A stretch of DNA of 53,290 nucleotides from Candidatus Poribacteria bacterium (GTDB lineage Bacteria; Poribacteria; WGA-4E; WGA-3G). The notes beneath the pieces were generated by a model that had not been told where the DNA came from, made no database searches, and worked only from the letters and a program-made list of their open reading frames with translations. Positions 1 to 10,011 of the stretch are shown one piece after another. The translations under genes and the position numbers were made by a program. Every line of letters starts with the position of its first letter. Within the stretch, counting starts at the first letter, position 1. The stretch is taken from contig JAPPES010000119.1 of assembly GCA_028824125.1 (NCBI GenBank), forward strand, positions 1 through 53,290, written 5' to 3'.

Positions 1-34
1 AGAGCAAATCCCATCGATTTAGAAGTCCTTTAAT

Positions 35-58
35 AGGTGGCAACTTAGGTTATTTTAA
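35..58. repeat. possible end of a MITE-like repeat
   Basis: The bases aggtggcaacttaggttatt resemble the right terminus (aggtagcaacttgggtataat) of the repeat at 26480-26760. Only one end is seen here, downstream of the radical SAM gene. The match is imperfect, so this may be a degenerate copy. Confidence 0.35.
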
Positions 59-69
59 CACAAAAATTA

Positions 70-1812
70 TTAACACGCACCACATTTTTTACAAACTGTA
101 GTGTCGCATTCACTTGTCATAAAACCTTTTTCGTGCTTGTTGTGTTCAAGTTGTAAGAATTGCGGTTTAACGTTTAGGTCAAGATGGTCCCACGGGTTAA
201 CTTCATTGAATTCACGTTGACGCAGGGCATAAAAATCAGGAGCTAATCCATGCTTACGGAAAGCGTTGTTCCACGATGTTCCCTGGGCAAGTTCTAATAT
301 AACTTTTCCGAGTCGTCGATCACCACGTGCAAAAACTGCTTCTTGATGTGCCATCCGCGCACTTGCAGATGATACCTTTATACTACCGAGTCTGTTAATC
401 TCCCGTTTCAGATAGTCAAGTTTTTTGGCGATAGTCTTTGGCGGTTCCATTGCGACCCATTGAAACGGGGTATGCGGTTTTGGTACCATTGGTGAGATGG
501 TGAAACTGATACGTCCTATTTTTCCTGTCCGCTTGGCATGTGGAAGTAATATGGTACGCATCTCTTTTGCCATTTCTGCAATCGCTGTCACATCTGCGGG
601 GGTTTCCTGCGGAACACCGATAAGGAAATATAGACGGAGGTTGAGAATATCGCGTTTCAATGCTTCTTCAAAAACATAATAGAGTCGTTCTCGGGGAATT
701 GCTTTATTGACAACCTTTTGGAGTTCTTCAGTTGCCACTTCTGGGGCGATGGTAATTGTGCCTTGATCGCTATCGGCAAGCGCATCAAGAAGCGGAGTCT
801 CAACCGTTTCTGCACGGAGTGACGCACATGAGATACGGAATCCTCTATCAACTAAACCGGTAGCGATTTCATTTATCTGCGGGTGGTCAGAAATAGATGC
901 CCCTACTAACCCAATCCTATCAGTAATGCCTCTTGCTTTCTCTGCAAGTGCAAGTGTATTTTCTACTGATCGGCGTCTCGGCCATCGGCGTGCATAATCT
1001 GCCACACAGAAACGGCACTGTCTGCCACATCCACGTACTATTTCAATCAAATGCGCGTTTGAGAACTCAGTGTTCGGGGTATGAATCTGTGTGCAGGTTT
1101 GGACACTATTCAGATCCGGCACTGCTGCAGAGCGAATTTTATTCGGAAATTCTGGTTTAGAGCTAACCTGTTCAACTTTTCCATCTGAGTGGTATGTGAC
1201 ATCGTAAAAACTTGGAACATACAGTCCAGGTTCTGTACCGAGTGATTGCAATAGGTCTATTTTAGGCGCATTAGACATTTTCCATGCGTGGAATTTATCC
1301 ATCAGTTGATGGATAATCAGTTCTGCTTCACCTACTACAAAGACATCAATGAAATCAGCCAACGGTTCAGGGTTGTAAGAGATGTTAATTCCACCTGCGA
1401 TAACAAGCGGGTCCCAGTCTGTACGTTCTTCAGTTCGCTGTGGGACATTGCCTAACGCCAACGCCCGCGGTATGTTCACGTAGTCTGACTCAAACGACAC
1501 AGAGAAACCAACAATATCAAAAGCGTGGAGCGCGGTCTGCGTCTCTAAAGAGAAGAGAGGCGTTTTTCGCTTGATAAGTTCGCGAACATATTGAGGTTCC
1601 GGTATAAAGACACGTTCACAGGCAGTATCCGGACGACTGTTCAACGTGGCATGAATAACTTGAACCCCCAGACTTGACATCCCAAGTTGATATGTGCTCG
1701 GATAAACCAACGCGAATCTGTTAGGTTTCCTGAACCGGGTATACGCGTTTTGACTTGGGAACGCGTCCTTTTCGGTTTTTAGTAATTGTTGCGCGTGCTC
1801 ACGTAAATCCAA
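70..1812 (-). CDS. B12-binding-domain/radical SAM family protein (TIGR03960-like)
   Basis: 580 residues. The radical SAM cluster motif CX3CX2C (CGRQCRFC) is at C262, C266 and C269, after an N-terminal B12-binding-like half containing VIAGGINISYNPEPLADFID. The extreme C-terminus has a Cys cluster (ECDTTVCKKCGAC) that could hold a second metal site. The start codon is TTG, with GAGAG-type Shine-Dalgarno bases just upstream. It follows ftsZ by about 50 bp and could be cotranscribed. In many genomes this family is fused to or followed by a DUF2344 partner; none is present before the window edge. The family's reaction is not settled, so no specific function is assigned. Confidence 0.85.
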   Translation of the reverse strand: MDLREHAQQLLKTEKDAFPSQNAYTRFRKPNRFALVYPSTYQLGMSSLGVQVIHATLNSRPDTACERVFIPEPQYVRELIKRKTPLFSLETQTALHAFDIVGFSVSFESDYVNIPRALALGNVPQRTEERTDWDPLVIAGGINISYNPEPLADFIDVFVVGEAELIIHQLMDKFHAWKMSNAPKIDLLQSLGTEPGLYVPSFYDVTYHSDGKVEQVSSKPEFPNKIRSAAVPDLNSVQTCTQIHTPNTEFSNAHLIEIVRGCGRQCRFCVADYARRWPRRRSVENTLALAEKARGITDRIGLVGASISDHPQINEIATGLVDRGFRISCASLRAETVETPLLDALADSDQGTITIAPEVATEELQKVVNKAIPRERLYYVFEEALKRDILNLRLYFLIGVPQETPADVTAIAEMAKEMRTILLPHAKRTGKIGRISFTISPMVPKPHTPFQWVAMEPPKTIAKKLDYLKREINRLGSIKVSSASARMAHQEAVFARGDRRLGKVILELAQGTSWNNAFRKHGLAPDFYALRQREFNEVNPWDHLDLNVKPQFLQLEHNKHEKGFMTSECDTTVCKKCGAC

Positions 1813-1861
1813 TTGAATCTCTCTTTACTTGACGTATTTGCGAACAAGACAAGGTATCGGA

Positions 1862-3208
1862 TTAATTTCTCCGTTTACCTCTTCTTTGTTGAACTCTGAG
1901 AAAAGCGGGGATGTCCCACTGTTTTTCACGGTTCTCATCTTGTTCGTCGTTAGTTTCATTATCATCTTCTTCAGGTTTTTCTTGCCCGACCTGCTGCCGT
2001 GAAGGACTTTGACGGTTAGCAGGAGGTTGCGTTGCAGAACCGAACGTTCCGCCGTTTCCTCTTTCGGGCGGTTGCCTGTCTAAGGCGGGACGCTGCGTAC
2101 CTCGTTGTGCCCGGCCGACAGTTCTCGCGTCACCACTCCGAATCCGACTTCCTTGGGTCATTGGATTGGGTTGTCCCCCTTGTGGATTGCCACCTTGCGG
2201 GTTAAATCTATGCCCTTGATTCGGTATATAACTCGAATCTGAAGGCATATCAAATCCTGTAGCAATTACAGTGACCAACACTTCATCGCTAAGTTCTAAT
2301 GCGTCCTTGTAAAATAACCCGAAGATAGGATGTGCATCATCTGACGCTTCCCGAATAACTTTCATGGCTTCATCCAATTCGTGCATCGTAAAATCAGGAG
2401 GGGCAGTGATATTCACAATCATCCTAACCGCACCCGCGATACTGCCTTCTTCAAGTAGGTCAGAGGAAATAGCTTGTGATGCAGCGGCGGCTGCGCGATT
2501 ATCTCCAGACGCTTGTCCCATCCCCATCAGGGCTGTTCCGGAGTCACGCATAACTGTTTCCACATCCGCAAAGTCAACATTAATTTCTCCTGCTTCTGTA
2601 ATGATGTCAGATATGCTTTGCACCCCATGTAATAGGATTTGGTCTCCCATTCTGAATGCTTCGGGGATTGGAAGTTTTCTATCAATTGCATCAATGAGCC
2701 GTTGGTTTGGAACGACTATGACAGAGTCAGCACAATTACGGAGTTCTTGCAATCCAATTTCTGCTTTTTCGGCACGATGTCTACCTTCAAAATTAAAGGG
2801 GAGTGTCACAACGCCAATTGTTAATGCGCCCTTTTCCTTAGCAAGTGCTGCAACAATTGGTGCTGCACCGGTTCCGGTACCACCACCCATCCCCGCTGCG
2901 ACAAAAACCATGTGTGCAGAATCCACAATTTCTTGTAAACATTCTCTACTTTCCTCAGCAGCCTCTCTGCCCACCTCCGGATTTTCCCCTGCCCCTAATC
3001 CTTTGGTCGTGCTCATTCCAATCGGAACTTGTGTTGCACCGTGGCATGTGTTGAGTGCTTGTTGATCAGTGTTTACAGCGTAAAATTCAATGCCGGTGAG
3101 TGCTGCGTCTATCATGCGTCTGACAGCGTTTCCGCCTGCTCCACCTACACCGATAACCTTTATTTTCGCACTTAATTTTTCAAATTCTTCTTGTTCAAAA
3201 TCTATCAT
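1862..3208 (-). CDS. ftsZ: cell division protein FtsZ
   Basis: Tubulin-like GTPase that polymerises into the Z ring at mid-cell. The N-terminal nucleotide-binding fold has VGGAGGNAV (residues 21-29) and the tubulin signature GGGTGTG (108-114). The T7-loop region follows, then a long Gln/Pro/Arg-rich linker of about 110 residues and a C-terminal peptide (WDIPAFLR) that in this family binds FtsA and other membrane tethers. Length is 448 residues, somewhat long because of the linker. ATG start. It is the last division gene of the cluster, separated from ftsA by a 515 bp leader with its own promoter. Confidence 0.98.
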   Translation of the reverse strand: MIDFEQEEFEKLSAKIKVIGVGGAGGNAVRRMIDAALTGIEFYAVNTDQQALNTCHGATQVPIGMSTTKGLGAGENPEVGREAAEESRECLQEIVDSAHMVFVAAGMGGGTGTGAAPIVAALAKEKGALTIGVVTLPFNFEGRHRAEKAEIGLQELRNCADSVIVVPNQRLIDAIDRKLPIPEAFRMGDQILLHGVQSISDIITEAGEINVDFADVETVMRDSGTALMGMGQASGDNRAAAAASQAISSDLLEEGSIAGAVRMIVNITAPPDFTMHELDEAMKVIREASDDAHPIFGLFYKDALELSDEVLVTVIATGFDMPSDSSYIPNQGHRFNPQGGNPQGGQPNPMTQGSRIRSGDARTVGRAQRGTQRPALDRQPPERGNGGTFGSATQPPANRQSPSRQQVGQEKPEEDDNETNDEQDENREKQWDIPAFLRVQQRRGKRRN

Positions 3209-3723
3209 TTTTACTTTCAGTCACCTTTGGACGACACATCCTTCGGTGCCTCCGCAGCAATATAGCGCCTTTTCATTTGTTAGGAACGTTGTCTAACCAA
3301 CGGTAACCTTATACCTCCTTCTGGATAAGCACTTCATTGGTAAGTGCAACATCAATGTGCATTTAACACGCTTCAAGCATGATTCACTGAATACTAATTA
3401 TACAAACAATTTAGAATTAAATCAATACAATGAGTGAGGGTGGAAGTAATATTGATTTCAACTCACTACGGATCGTCTTGATCCGGCTTGTGTCTATCAA
3501 AACACCTTATCTTTAGAACTGTTATTCCGATTTATAGAAAGCGGATTATCGTATTGGGTTTCTAATGCCATTTCTCAAAAATAACCTCTCTGAAAGAAAT
3601 AGTCTGTTCGTAGTCGCGCAATTCATTGCCAAATCAACGCCAAATGCGCTTTTGGCATTTGCCGCCTCTTACATTTCATTTCATTTCAAAAGAGAAAATA
3701 ATTTATAGAATTGGTATAAAAAC
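3209..3723. other. ftsA-ftsZ intergenic leader (515 bp)
   Basis: No gene is seen. The stretch contains the ftsZ promoter and a hairpin at 3641-3661 (CAAATGC, 7-base loop, GCATTTG) about 60 bp beyond the ftsA stop. The hairpin has no clear U-tract, so termination after ftsA is only possible. A 515 bp gap is unusually long for an ftsA-ftsZ junction. Confidence 0.6.
3397..3425 (-). promoter_or_regulatory. sigma-70 type promoter for ftsZ
   Basis: On the minus strand there is TTGATT, a 17-base spacer, then TATAAT (-35 at 3420-3425, -10 at 3397-3402). It lies about 190 bp upstream of the ftsZ ATG in a stretch with no gene. The -10 is perfect and the spacing ideal. This implies ftsZ can be expressed independently of the upstream mur/fts genes. 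Confidence 0.65.
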
Positions 3724-4959
3724 CTAATAGCCAAACCATTCTTTTATGCGGCGAAAAATTCCCCCAACTGGTCCTGAACCGCGCCTTAATGCTTGTGCCA
3801 GTTTTTCTTCACGTCGTAAGGATTCCCCGTACATTGCTAATCCAAGGCTTGTAGCATACATTGGATAATTTACCCTGTCCGTTAATCCCTTTAGTTCTAT
3901 GGGATATCCTATTTGTACACGGAGTTGCAAAATTTGTTCAGCGAGTTCTGTCAAACCATCCATGAGGGCTGTTCCGCCTGTTAACACAAGTCCGCCCGGA
4001 AGTTGTGTGTCTCCGAGTTCGTCAGCTATTCCTTCAAGGATTTGGACCATTCGATACTCAATGATTTGTGCCAATTCAAAGCGGCTGATAAACTTTGGCA
4101 CTGCTGAACCTGTTGTAATCGGGATAGGATTAGTATCCTCTTCTTGCAACCACTCTGCCCATGCGCATCCTCGGTGAAGTTTCAGTTCTTCTGCAATAGG
4201 TAACGTTACTTTTAGGTATTGAGCGATGTCGTTTGTCACATGTTGTCCACCGACAGGAAACACGACTACGTGTTCAATGGCGTCCTCTTTATAGACTATA
4301 ATTTCTGTTGTTTGGTCTCCGATGTCTGCCAGTGCGATTCCGACTTCACGCTCGTCTCTCTGGAGGATAGATTTTGCTGATGCGACTGGGGCAACAGCAA
4401 GTGTTTCCACACTCGGAATTTCTGCACTTTCAACGCTATTTAACAGGCTTTGTATCCCACTTGTGTTTCCAGTGATTATATATGCATTTGCTTCTAAACG
4501 CGACCCTGACATTCCAATCGGTTCCTTGGTCCGCATGTCCATATCAATAACAAAGTTTTGCTCAATCACGTGCAGAACGTCTTGACCCTCAGGGATAGCA
4601 GCAATTGTTCTTGCCGACTGCACCGCTCGATTTACATCATCCTTTGTGATTTGTGCGGCATTTTTTACAGTTACCACACCGCGTGACGTTTGTCCAACAA
4701 CATGCTCACCTGAAACATTTAAACATACCGATTCTATGTTTATACCTGCCATGAGTTCGGCTTCGGAAATAGCCTCACGAATTGCTTCTGCAGTGAGATT
4801 GATGTCAGCGACAACACCTCTTCGCAACCCCTTTGAGTCTGCGTTGCCGACACCAATAATTTCCATCTGGCCATCTAAACTCGGCAAGGTATGGCATACT
4901 ACAACCGAGATCTTACTTGAACCGATATCTAATCCGGTGATAATGGTTCCTTTTGCCAT
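3724..4959 (-). CDS. ftsA: cell division protein FtsA
   Basis: Actin-like ATPase that anchors FtsZ to the membrane and recruits late division proteins. The N-terminus has the actin-fold phosphate-1 motif ITGLDIGSSKISVVV. An SHS2/1C domain follows around residues 85-160, and the adenosine motif LVLTGGTALMDG lies near residue 330. The C-terminus (GIFRRIKEWFGY) is a short amphipathic helix suited to membrane binding. At 411 residues it is of normal size. It starts immediately after the ftsQ stop codon, so the two are almost certainly cotranscribed. Confidence 0.97.
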   Translation of the reverse strand: MAKGTIITGLDIGSSKISVVVCHTLPSLDGQMEIIGVGNADSKGLRRGVVADINLTAEAIREAISEAELMAGINIESVCLNVSGEHVVGQTSRGVVTVKNAAQITKDDVNRAVQSARTIAAIPEGQDVLHVIEQNFVIDMDMRTKEPIGMSGSRLEANAYIITGNTSGIQSLLNSVESAEIPSVETLAVAPVASAKSILQRDEREVGIALADIGDQTTEIIVYKEDAIEHVVVFPVGGQHVTNDIAQYLKVTLPIAEELKLHRGCAWAEWLQEEDTNPIPITTGSAVPKFISRFELAQIIEYRMVQILEGIADELGDTQLPGGLVLTGGTALMDGLTELAEQILQLRVQIGYPIELKGLTDRVNYPMYATSLGLAMYGESLRREEKLAQALRRGSGPVGGIFRRIKEWFGY

Positions 4960-5901
4960 CTATTTGCTGTCCCCTCCTAAATAAAGTGTGTCTTCATATC
5001 GTGCATCCAAATACGTAAATTTTTCTGGCAAGAGGAAATCCTTTTTGCCTACATGTGTTTTTTCTAACATTTGCCTTTCTCTCTGAAGGATAAGGAGTCC
5101 TTGTTGTTGAACAAACAACCCAACATGATAAAGCCCGCTCTCAATTGAATCCGCTGCAATCCACGCTGGCATAGGTAAATTTTCTATGTCAATTTTTATT
5201 TGCTGCGAAACTCGCGCGTCAACTGTCTTTAGAAATTTGGATAAGTCAGGTTCTTGCAACACTGTTTGTTTCAAGATATACAGACTGAGTTGTGTTGTTC
5301 CGGTTTTAATCTGTTTGCCAACTTCGGGTTCTTGTACCCCTTCATCCAAAATCAGTGCCAGGTGGTTATATTTTTCCGGTGTAATAGATTCTAACACATG
5401 ACCGGTTTCGTCTATCAAAAAGAAATTATCCGTATTTTTTCTTCTTGTTGTTTTTTGAGGTGCCTTTTCTGATTTTGTTTCTTCTAATAAGATATGGTTT
5501 AGTCGTGCAAACGGTTCACGTTCAGTGATTTCAATAGTCAACTGACGTTTTACAAAACTTTTGGAAACGTAAGCATCCTTAACATAACTCAGATTTTCCT
5601 TCAGGTACGCAACAGTTTGTGTTTCGGAATCTGTGACGATATTATCAAGGTTTTCACCTAACACGTCGTAAATTTGCCCCTCCGTATAGTGAGAATTACC
5701 AAAAAGTGCTACGGACACTTGTACGTGCTCAAAATCGAAAAATCCGAGAAAGATTTTAGCTAAAAACAGCAAAGTTATAATCAAAGTTCCAAACATGATC
5801 AGGCGGCGGGCACGGTATTTTGAAGTGTGAATCTGTTTAGGTCTGAAAATTCTATGGGAGGGACCGTCTTTACGCTGCCTGCGTTTTCTTTGAAGTTTCA
5901 T
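4960..5901 (-). CDS. ftsQ: cell division protein FtsQ (POTRA domain)
   Basis: Bitopic membrane protein of the divisome. A basic cytoplasmic N-terminus of about 33 residues is followed by one membrane segment (around 35-55). A POTRA-like domain comes next (FGNSHYTEGQIYDVLGENL through TIEITEREPFARL), then the beta-rich FtsQ domain. An Arg/Lys-rich insertion around residues 145-160 is not usual. Identification comes from architecture and from its position between murC and ftsA, because FtsQ sequences diverge strongly. It abuts ftsA directly. Confidence 0.9.
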   Translation of the reverse strand: MKLQRKRRQRKDGPSHRIFRPKQIHTSKYRARRLIMFGTLIITLLFLAKIFLGFFDFEHVQVSVALFGNSHYTEGQIYDVLGENLDNIVTDSETQTVAYLKENLSYVKDAYVSKSFVKRQLTIEITEREPFARLNHILLEETKSEKAPQKTTRRKNTDNFFLIDETGHVLESITPEKYNHLALILDEGVQEPEVGKQIKTGTTQLSLYILKQTVLQEPDLSKFLKTVDARVSQQIKIDIENLPMPAWIAADSIESGLYHVGLFVQQQGLLILQRERQMLEKTHVGKKDFLLPEKFTYLDARYEDTLYLGGDSK

Positions 5902-5920
5902 TTGGATTTCAACCTATTTT

Positions 5921-7300
5921 CTATGTATCCTTACTTAAAAATTTATGTCCCACATTTACTATATCACCTGCACCAAGTGTGATAATTAAATCATTTGGTA
6001 GTGTAATTTCCATTAGATGGTCAACCACTTCATCCGTATCAGGCATGTAAACTACATTCGGATGTCCATGCGCTTCTATTGCCCTGGCTAAGTTTTCGCC
6101 AGTTATATTCTCTATCGGTTCTTCGCCTGCTCCATAGATTGACGTAACAATCAAAACATCCGCCTGATAAAAAGATCGAGAAAACTCGTCAGCAAGGTCT
6201 CGGACTCGTGCGTATCGATGCGGTTGGAAAACTGCAACAATTCGTCGATTGTAACCTTCTCTGGCACCTCGGAGCGCTGCCATTAATTTGGCAGGGTTGT
6301 GTGCATAATCGTCAACAACAACTACATCACCAGCAGCAGTTCCCAAGACTTCGAATCGACGGTGTACACCTTGAAAGGATTCAAGAGCGTTCTGAATCTT
6401 GTCAAACGGAATTTCTAATTCAAGTCCGACAGCTATTGCAGCTAAAGAGTTTGAAATATTGTGCCGTCCTGGCATCTTAAGATGCACGTTGCCACACAAT
6501 TCTCCATAGCTCCGAACTTGGTAGTGAGAAGTAGGGCCGTCAATCTTAATTTTCTCGGCAATTAAGTCTGCCCGTGTATCAAGTCCATAAGTCACGAATT
6601 CTTTCTCGACCTCTGGAATGAGTTTTTGGATATTTTCTTGATCAAGACACAAAACAGCCGTTCCGTAAAAAGGGACTTTGTTGATAAAAGTAAGAAATGT
6701 ATTTCCGATCTCTTCTACGCTATCGTAATAATCCAAGTGATCGGCATCAACGGAGGTAACAACAGCAATAGTCGGATAAAACATATCGATTGAACCGTAC
6801 GCTTCATCTGCTTCTATCACCATCACATCGCCGTGCCCACTTCGTGCGTTAGTGCCATTGACTAACTTACCTCCGACAACAACAGTTGGGTCGAGTGATG
6901 CTAACACAGCGGCTGTCATGGCTGTCGTTGTTGTTTTTCCGTGAGTGCCGCTAACAGCAATACTATACCGCATTCGTGTGATCTCATTCAACATTTCTGC
7001 GCCCCGGATAATAGGGATTTTGGCAAGCATTGCAGCTTGCAGCTCAGAATTGTCATCTGGAATAGCTGGCGACATGACCACTACGTCTGCTCCATCAATT
7101 TGTGAGGCGGCATGACCATACCAAATTTTTGCCCCACATGACTTGAGATGTTCCGTAGTCGCTGTTTTTTGGATGTCCGAACCTGTGACATCAAAATCGA
7201 GATCAAGAAGAACCTCTGCAATTCCGCTTAACCCTGCTCCGCCTATACCTATAATATGAATATGTTGTGTTTTTCCAAACAACGCTAATCTCCAAGACAA
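5921..7300 (-). CDS. murC: UDP-N-acetylmuramate--L-alanine ligase
   Basis: Adds L-alanine to UDP-MurNAc, the first amino acid of the peptidoglycan stem, in the cytoplasm. The Rossmann motif HIIGIGGAGLSGIA is at the N-terminus. The ATP-binding loop is GTHGKTTTTA, followed by the Mur-ligase signatures EADEAYGS and VDDYAHNP. Length 459 is normal. The start appears to be TTG (7298-7300); a second TTG six codons further in is possible. murB, often adjacent, is absent here, so the cell must encode it elsewhere. Confidence 0.97.
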   Translation of the reverse strand: MSWRLALFGKTQHIHIIGIGGAGLSGIAEVLLDLDFDVTGSDIQKTATTEHLKSCGAKIWYGHAASQIDGADVVVMSPAIPDDNSELQAAMLAKIPIIRGAEMLNEITRMRYSIAVSGTHGKTTTTAMTAAVLASLDPTVVVGGKLVNGTNARSGHGDVMVIEADEAYGSIDMFYPTIAVVTSVDADHLDYYDSVEEIGNTFLTFINKVPFYGTAVLCLDQENIQKLIPEVEKEFVTYGLDTRADLIAEKIKIDGPTSHYQVRSYGELCGNVHLKMPGRHNISNSLAAIAVGLELEIPFDKIQNALESFQGVHRRFEVLGTAAGDVVVVDDYAHNPAKLMAALRGAREGYNRRIVAVFQPHRYARVRDLADEFSRSFYQADVLIVTSIYGAGEEPIENITGENLARAIEAHGHPNVVYMPDTDEVVDHLMEITLPNDLIITLGAGDIVNVGHKFLSKDT

Positions 7301-7421
7301 AACCTAAATGAATCCCACGACAAAATTGATGGACATCGTTAAAAAATGCACAATGAATCGTGTTACTATAAACTGTGTAACTCCTAAAACCGAGAAAATT
7401 GCGGAAGTCCTATTGAATTAA

Positions 7422-8630
7422 CTAAGGAGATGCAAGTCTAAAAATTGACTTGGCAATCGAATCACTTGCGTCCGGACGACCAAGATTCTGGCTTGCTATC
7501 TTCATTTGTTGAGATATTTTTTCATTTGTAATGATACGAATTAATTCTTCCGCAAGAGCCGCAGGTGTTAATTTTTCCTGTTTGAGGACGACAGCAGCTC
7601 CCGCATTAGCAACTGTTTCTGCATTGCGAACTTGATTATTACCTATGGCAGCAGGTAGCGGAATAAAGATTGCAGGAATACCACATGCGGTCACCTCAGA
7701 GACTGTCATACCTCCTGCTCTACAAATCATCACATCGGCAATACTATATATTTCTTCAACCTGATCAAAAAACGGTTGTACATGATGTGGTATTCCGTAT
7801 TTTGTGTAAGCTGCTTGTACCCGCTCCGCATCTGTTTTTCCAGTTTGATGTACAATTTGAAGGTGGACCTCGCTTGAATTATCAAGGTCAACCGAACTTT
7901 CTATTTCTGAGCTAAGAGATGCAGCAAATTCGGCAATTATGGGACTTGCTTCTATCATTACCTCATTAACAGCACGAGCACCTTGACTACCTCCCATGAC
8001 GAACACAGTTTTATGTTTTGCGCATAAACTAAATTTTTGGTAGGTTTCGGTGTTCCGCGGGTATTTTGTTATTCCAAGTCGAATCGGGTTACCTGTTACC
8101 TCCACAATATGATTAGGAAATCGTTGCGTGTCCGGTGGCAATGCAAGGTATGCCGCTTTTGCAAAACGGGCAAGAATACTGTTCGTCAAACCGGGGGACA
8201 CATTCTGTTCCTGGATCGCTATCGGGATACCCAACATCAAAGCAGCAAAGAGAACAGGCCCAGAGACATATCCACCTGTACCAATAACGGCATCCGGTTT
8301 AAATTGCCTTAAATACTTCAACGACTGCACGAACCCTTGACAAACTTTTATAATAACTGGGAACCACTTCCATGTCAGGCGCCGTGGAAATCCTTCTACA
8401 GAAATAGGTAAAAACCGAAAACCTTGTTGCGGAACAAGTGTTGCTTCTAAACGGTCATGCCCACCAATAAAAACAATGCCTATTTCTGAGTTGAAACGTT
8501 GAAGGGCTTGAGCAATACCAATCGCAGGGTAGATATGTCCGCCTGTTCCACCTCCGGCGAGGACAAATCGCTTCTGATTATTTTCACTGGCAACGTCTTG
8601 CCGTCTATGTTGCGTTTTTTGCTTTTTCAC
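7422..8630 (-). CDS. murG: UDP-GlcNAc transferase to lipid I (MurG)
   Basis: Peripheral membrane GT28 glycosyltransferase that converts lipid I to lipid II. The N-terminal loop GGGTGGHIYPA is diagnostic, with IGTGGYVSGP, GGSQGARAVN and CRAGGMTVSE in the expected order. At 402 residues it is longer than usual, from a basic N-terminal extension of about 20 residues and a Ser-rich insertion (ASLSSEIESSVDLDNSSE). The annotated start is GTG six bases after the ftsW stop, with weak Shine-Dalgarno bases, so the true start could be slightly internal. Confidence 0.97.
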   Translation of the reverse strand: MKKQKTQHRRQDVASENNQKRFVLAGGGTGGHIYPAIGIAQALQRFNSEIGIVFIGGHDRLEATLVPQQGFRFLPISVEGFPRRLTWKWFPVIIKVCQGFVQSLKYLRQFKPDAVIGTGGYVSGPVLFAALMLGIPIAIQEQNVSPGLTNSILARFAKAAYLALPPDTQRFPNHIVEVTGNPIRLGITKYPRNTETYQKFSLCAKHKTVFVMGGSQGARAVNEVMIEASPIIAEFAASLSSEIESSVDLDNSSEVHLQIVHQTGKTDAERVQAAYTKYGIPHHVQPFFDQVEEIYSIADVMICRAGGMTVSEVTACGIPAIFIPLPAAIGNNQVRNAETVANAGAAVVLKQEKLTPAALAEELIRIITNEKISQQMKIASQNLGRPDASDSIAKSIFRLASP

Positions 8631-8636
8631 ATTAAC

Positions 8637-9836
8637 TTATTCCACTGTTTTTGGAGATGACCGTATGGCACTTCGGGAAATGTTCAAAAGCATACCGGCA
8701 ATTACTAAACTTATTACGAGAGATGACCCCCCATAACTGAGAAAAGGAAGCGTAATACCTTTTGTTGGTAGTAATCCTGTTACAACACCGATATTGATGA
8801 ACGCCTGAAGCCCGATTATTATTGTAAACCCGGTAGCCAAAAGTCCACCGAACCGATTTTCCGTACGCCTTGCGATTGAAATGCCCCGCCAAATAAATAT
8901 CATATAAATTATTATGATGACTGTTGTCCCGATAAAACCGAACTCTTCACCGAGTATAGAAAAAATAAAATCTGTGTGTGCCTCTGGTAAATAATTTATT
9001 TTAGCAACGCTACCATCAATCCCAACTCCGAACAAGCCTCCCCATTGAAGTGCATCAAATGAACGTCCTAATTGATAACTGGTTGCTTCTGAAGATTGCA
9101 AAGCTGCCCAATAATCTGTTAAGCGAGTTAATCGGTACGGATCACTGCGAATAAATCCCACCAATGATACCACTCCAACTCCTATTAACATAAATGTGTG
9201 CGATAAGCGAATTCCGCCAATAAAAAGGAGACATCCTGCTGTTGCAGCTAAAAGGACTGCTGAACCGAAATCCGGTTGTATTGCTACCAAACCGAACATC
9301 AATCCAATAATTAGGATGTTAGGTAAGACTCCATTGAAAAGACTTTTAATGCGTTCCGGGTTTCGTGCCAGGAAATGCGCCATGTGAATAATCAGGGCGA
9401 TCTTTGCAAACTCAACCGGTTGGAATTGGACACCAGCTACGGCGATCCATCGGTTAAATCTCCCTCCTTCAGTCCCTTGCACCCCAGTGCCTAACGGTGT
9501 AAAAACCAAAATCAGCAGACCAAAAGCCAAAAATAGCAGGACGTTACTATACTTCTCATAAAACCGATACGGAATATATGAGGCGATACCCATTCCGACT
9601 AAACCTATAATACAAGCAATTACTTGGATTTTCAAGTAACGGTAACTGATCCCGTACTCTTCTTCAGACAATACATGCCCAGCACTATAAACCATCAAAA
9701 TGCCTATGCCAACCAAGCAAAGCGTAACGGCAAGTAGACCGGTGTCTACTCTGCCAAGACCCGTAATTTGAGGATGCTTCCGATCAGCAGAAAAAACAGT
9801 AGGATTAGTATAATTAAGAGTGTTATAATTTTGCAT
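8637..9836 (-). CDS. ftsW: lipid II polymerase FtsW (SEDS family)
   Basis: Polytopic SEDS glycosyltransferase that polymerises lipid II at the septum with the class B PBP. About ten hydrophobic segments are visible. SEDS signatures include FAKIALIIHMAHFLAR, the conserved QPDFG, EAHTDFIFSILGEEFGFIG and the final LPFLSYGGSSL. 399 residues, ATG start. Its position between murD and murG favours FtsW over RodA. Confidence 0.96.
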   Translation of the reverse strand: MQNYNTLNYTNPTVFSADRKHPQITGLGRVDTGLLAVTLCLVGIGILMVYSAGHVLSEEEYGISYRYLKIQVIACIIGLVGMGIASYIPYRFYEKYSNVLLFLAFGLLILVFTPLGTGVQGTEGGRFNRWIAVAGVQFQPVEFAKIALIIHMAHFLARNPERIKSLFNGVLPNILIIGLMFGLVAIQPDFGSAVLLAATAGCLLFIGGIRLSHTFMLIGVGVVSLVGFIRSDPYRLTRLTDYWAALQSSEATSYQLGRSFDALQWGGLFGVGIDGSVAKINYLPEAHTDFIFSILGEEFGFIGTTVIIIIYMIFIWRGISIARRTENRFGGLLATGFTIIIGLQAFINIGVVTGLLPTKGITLPFLSYGGSSLVISLVIAGMLLNISRSAIRSSPKTVE

Positions 9837-10011
9837 AAGTCGCTGAATGTTTCAATTAGAATCTAAACCAAGCAAGCTAACCCAATTTATCAGAGTTGTT
9901 TTTCTGTACCGGTGCAGAGTGTTCAAGTAATTCTAAAATCTACCATAATTGCAAAATAACATAATTCAGAAGTAGGACTATATCACAAGCAGATTTTCAG
10001 GAACATGTGAT

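Noticed and set aside
2364..3065. 233-residue plus-strand open frame
   Set aside because: It lies wholly antisense to ftsZ, has Ser/Pro-rich composition typical of a shadow frame and no ribosome site.
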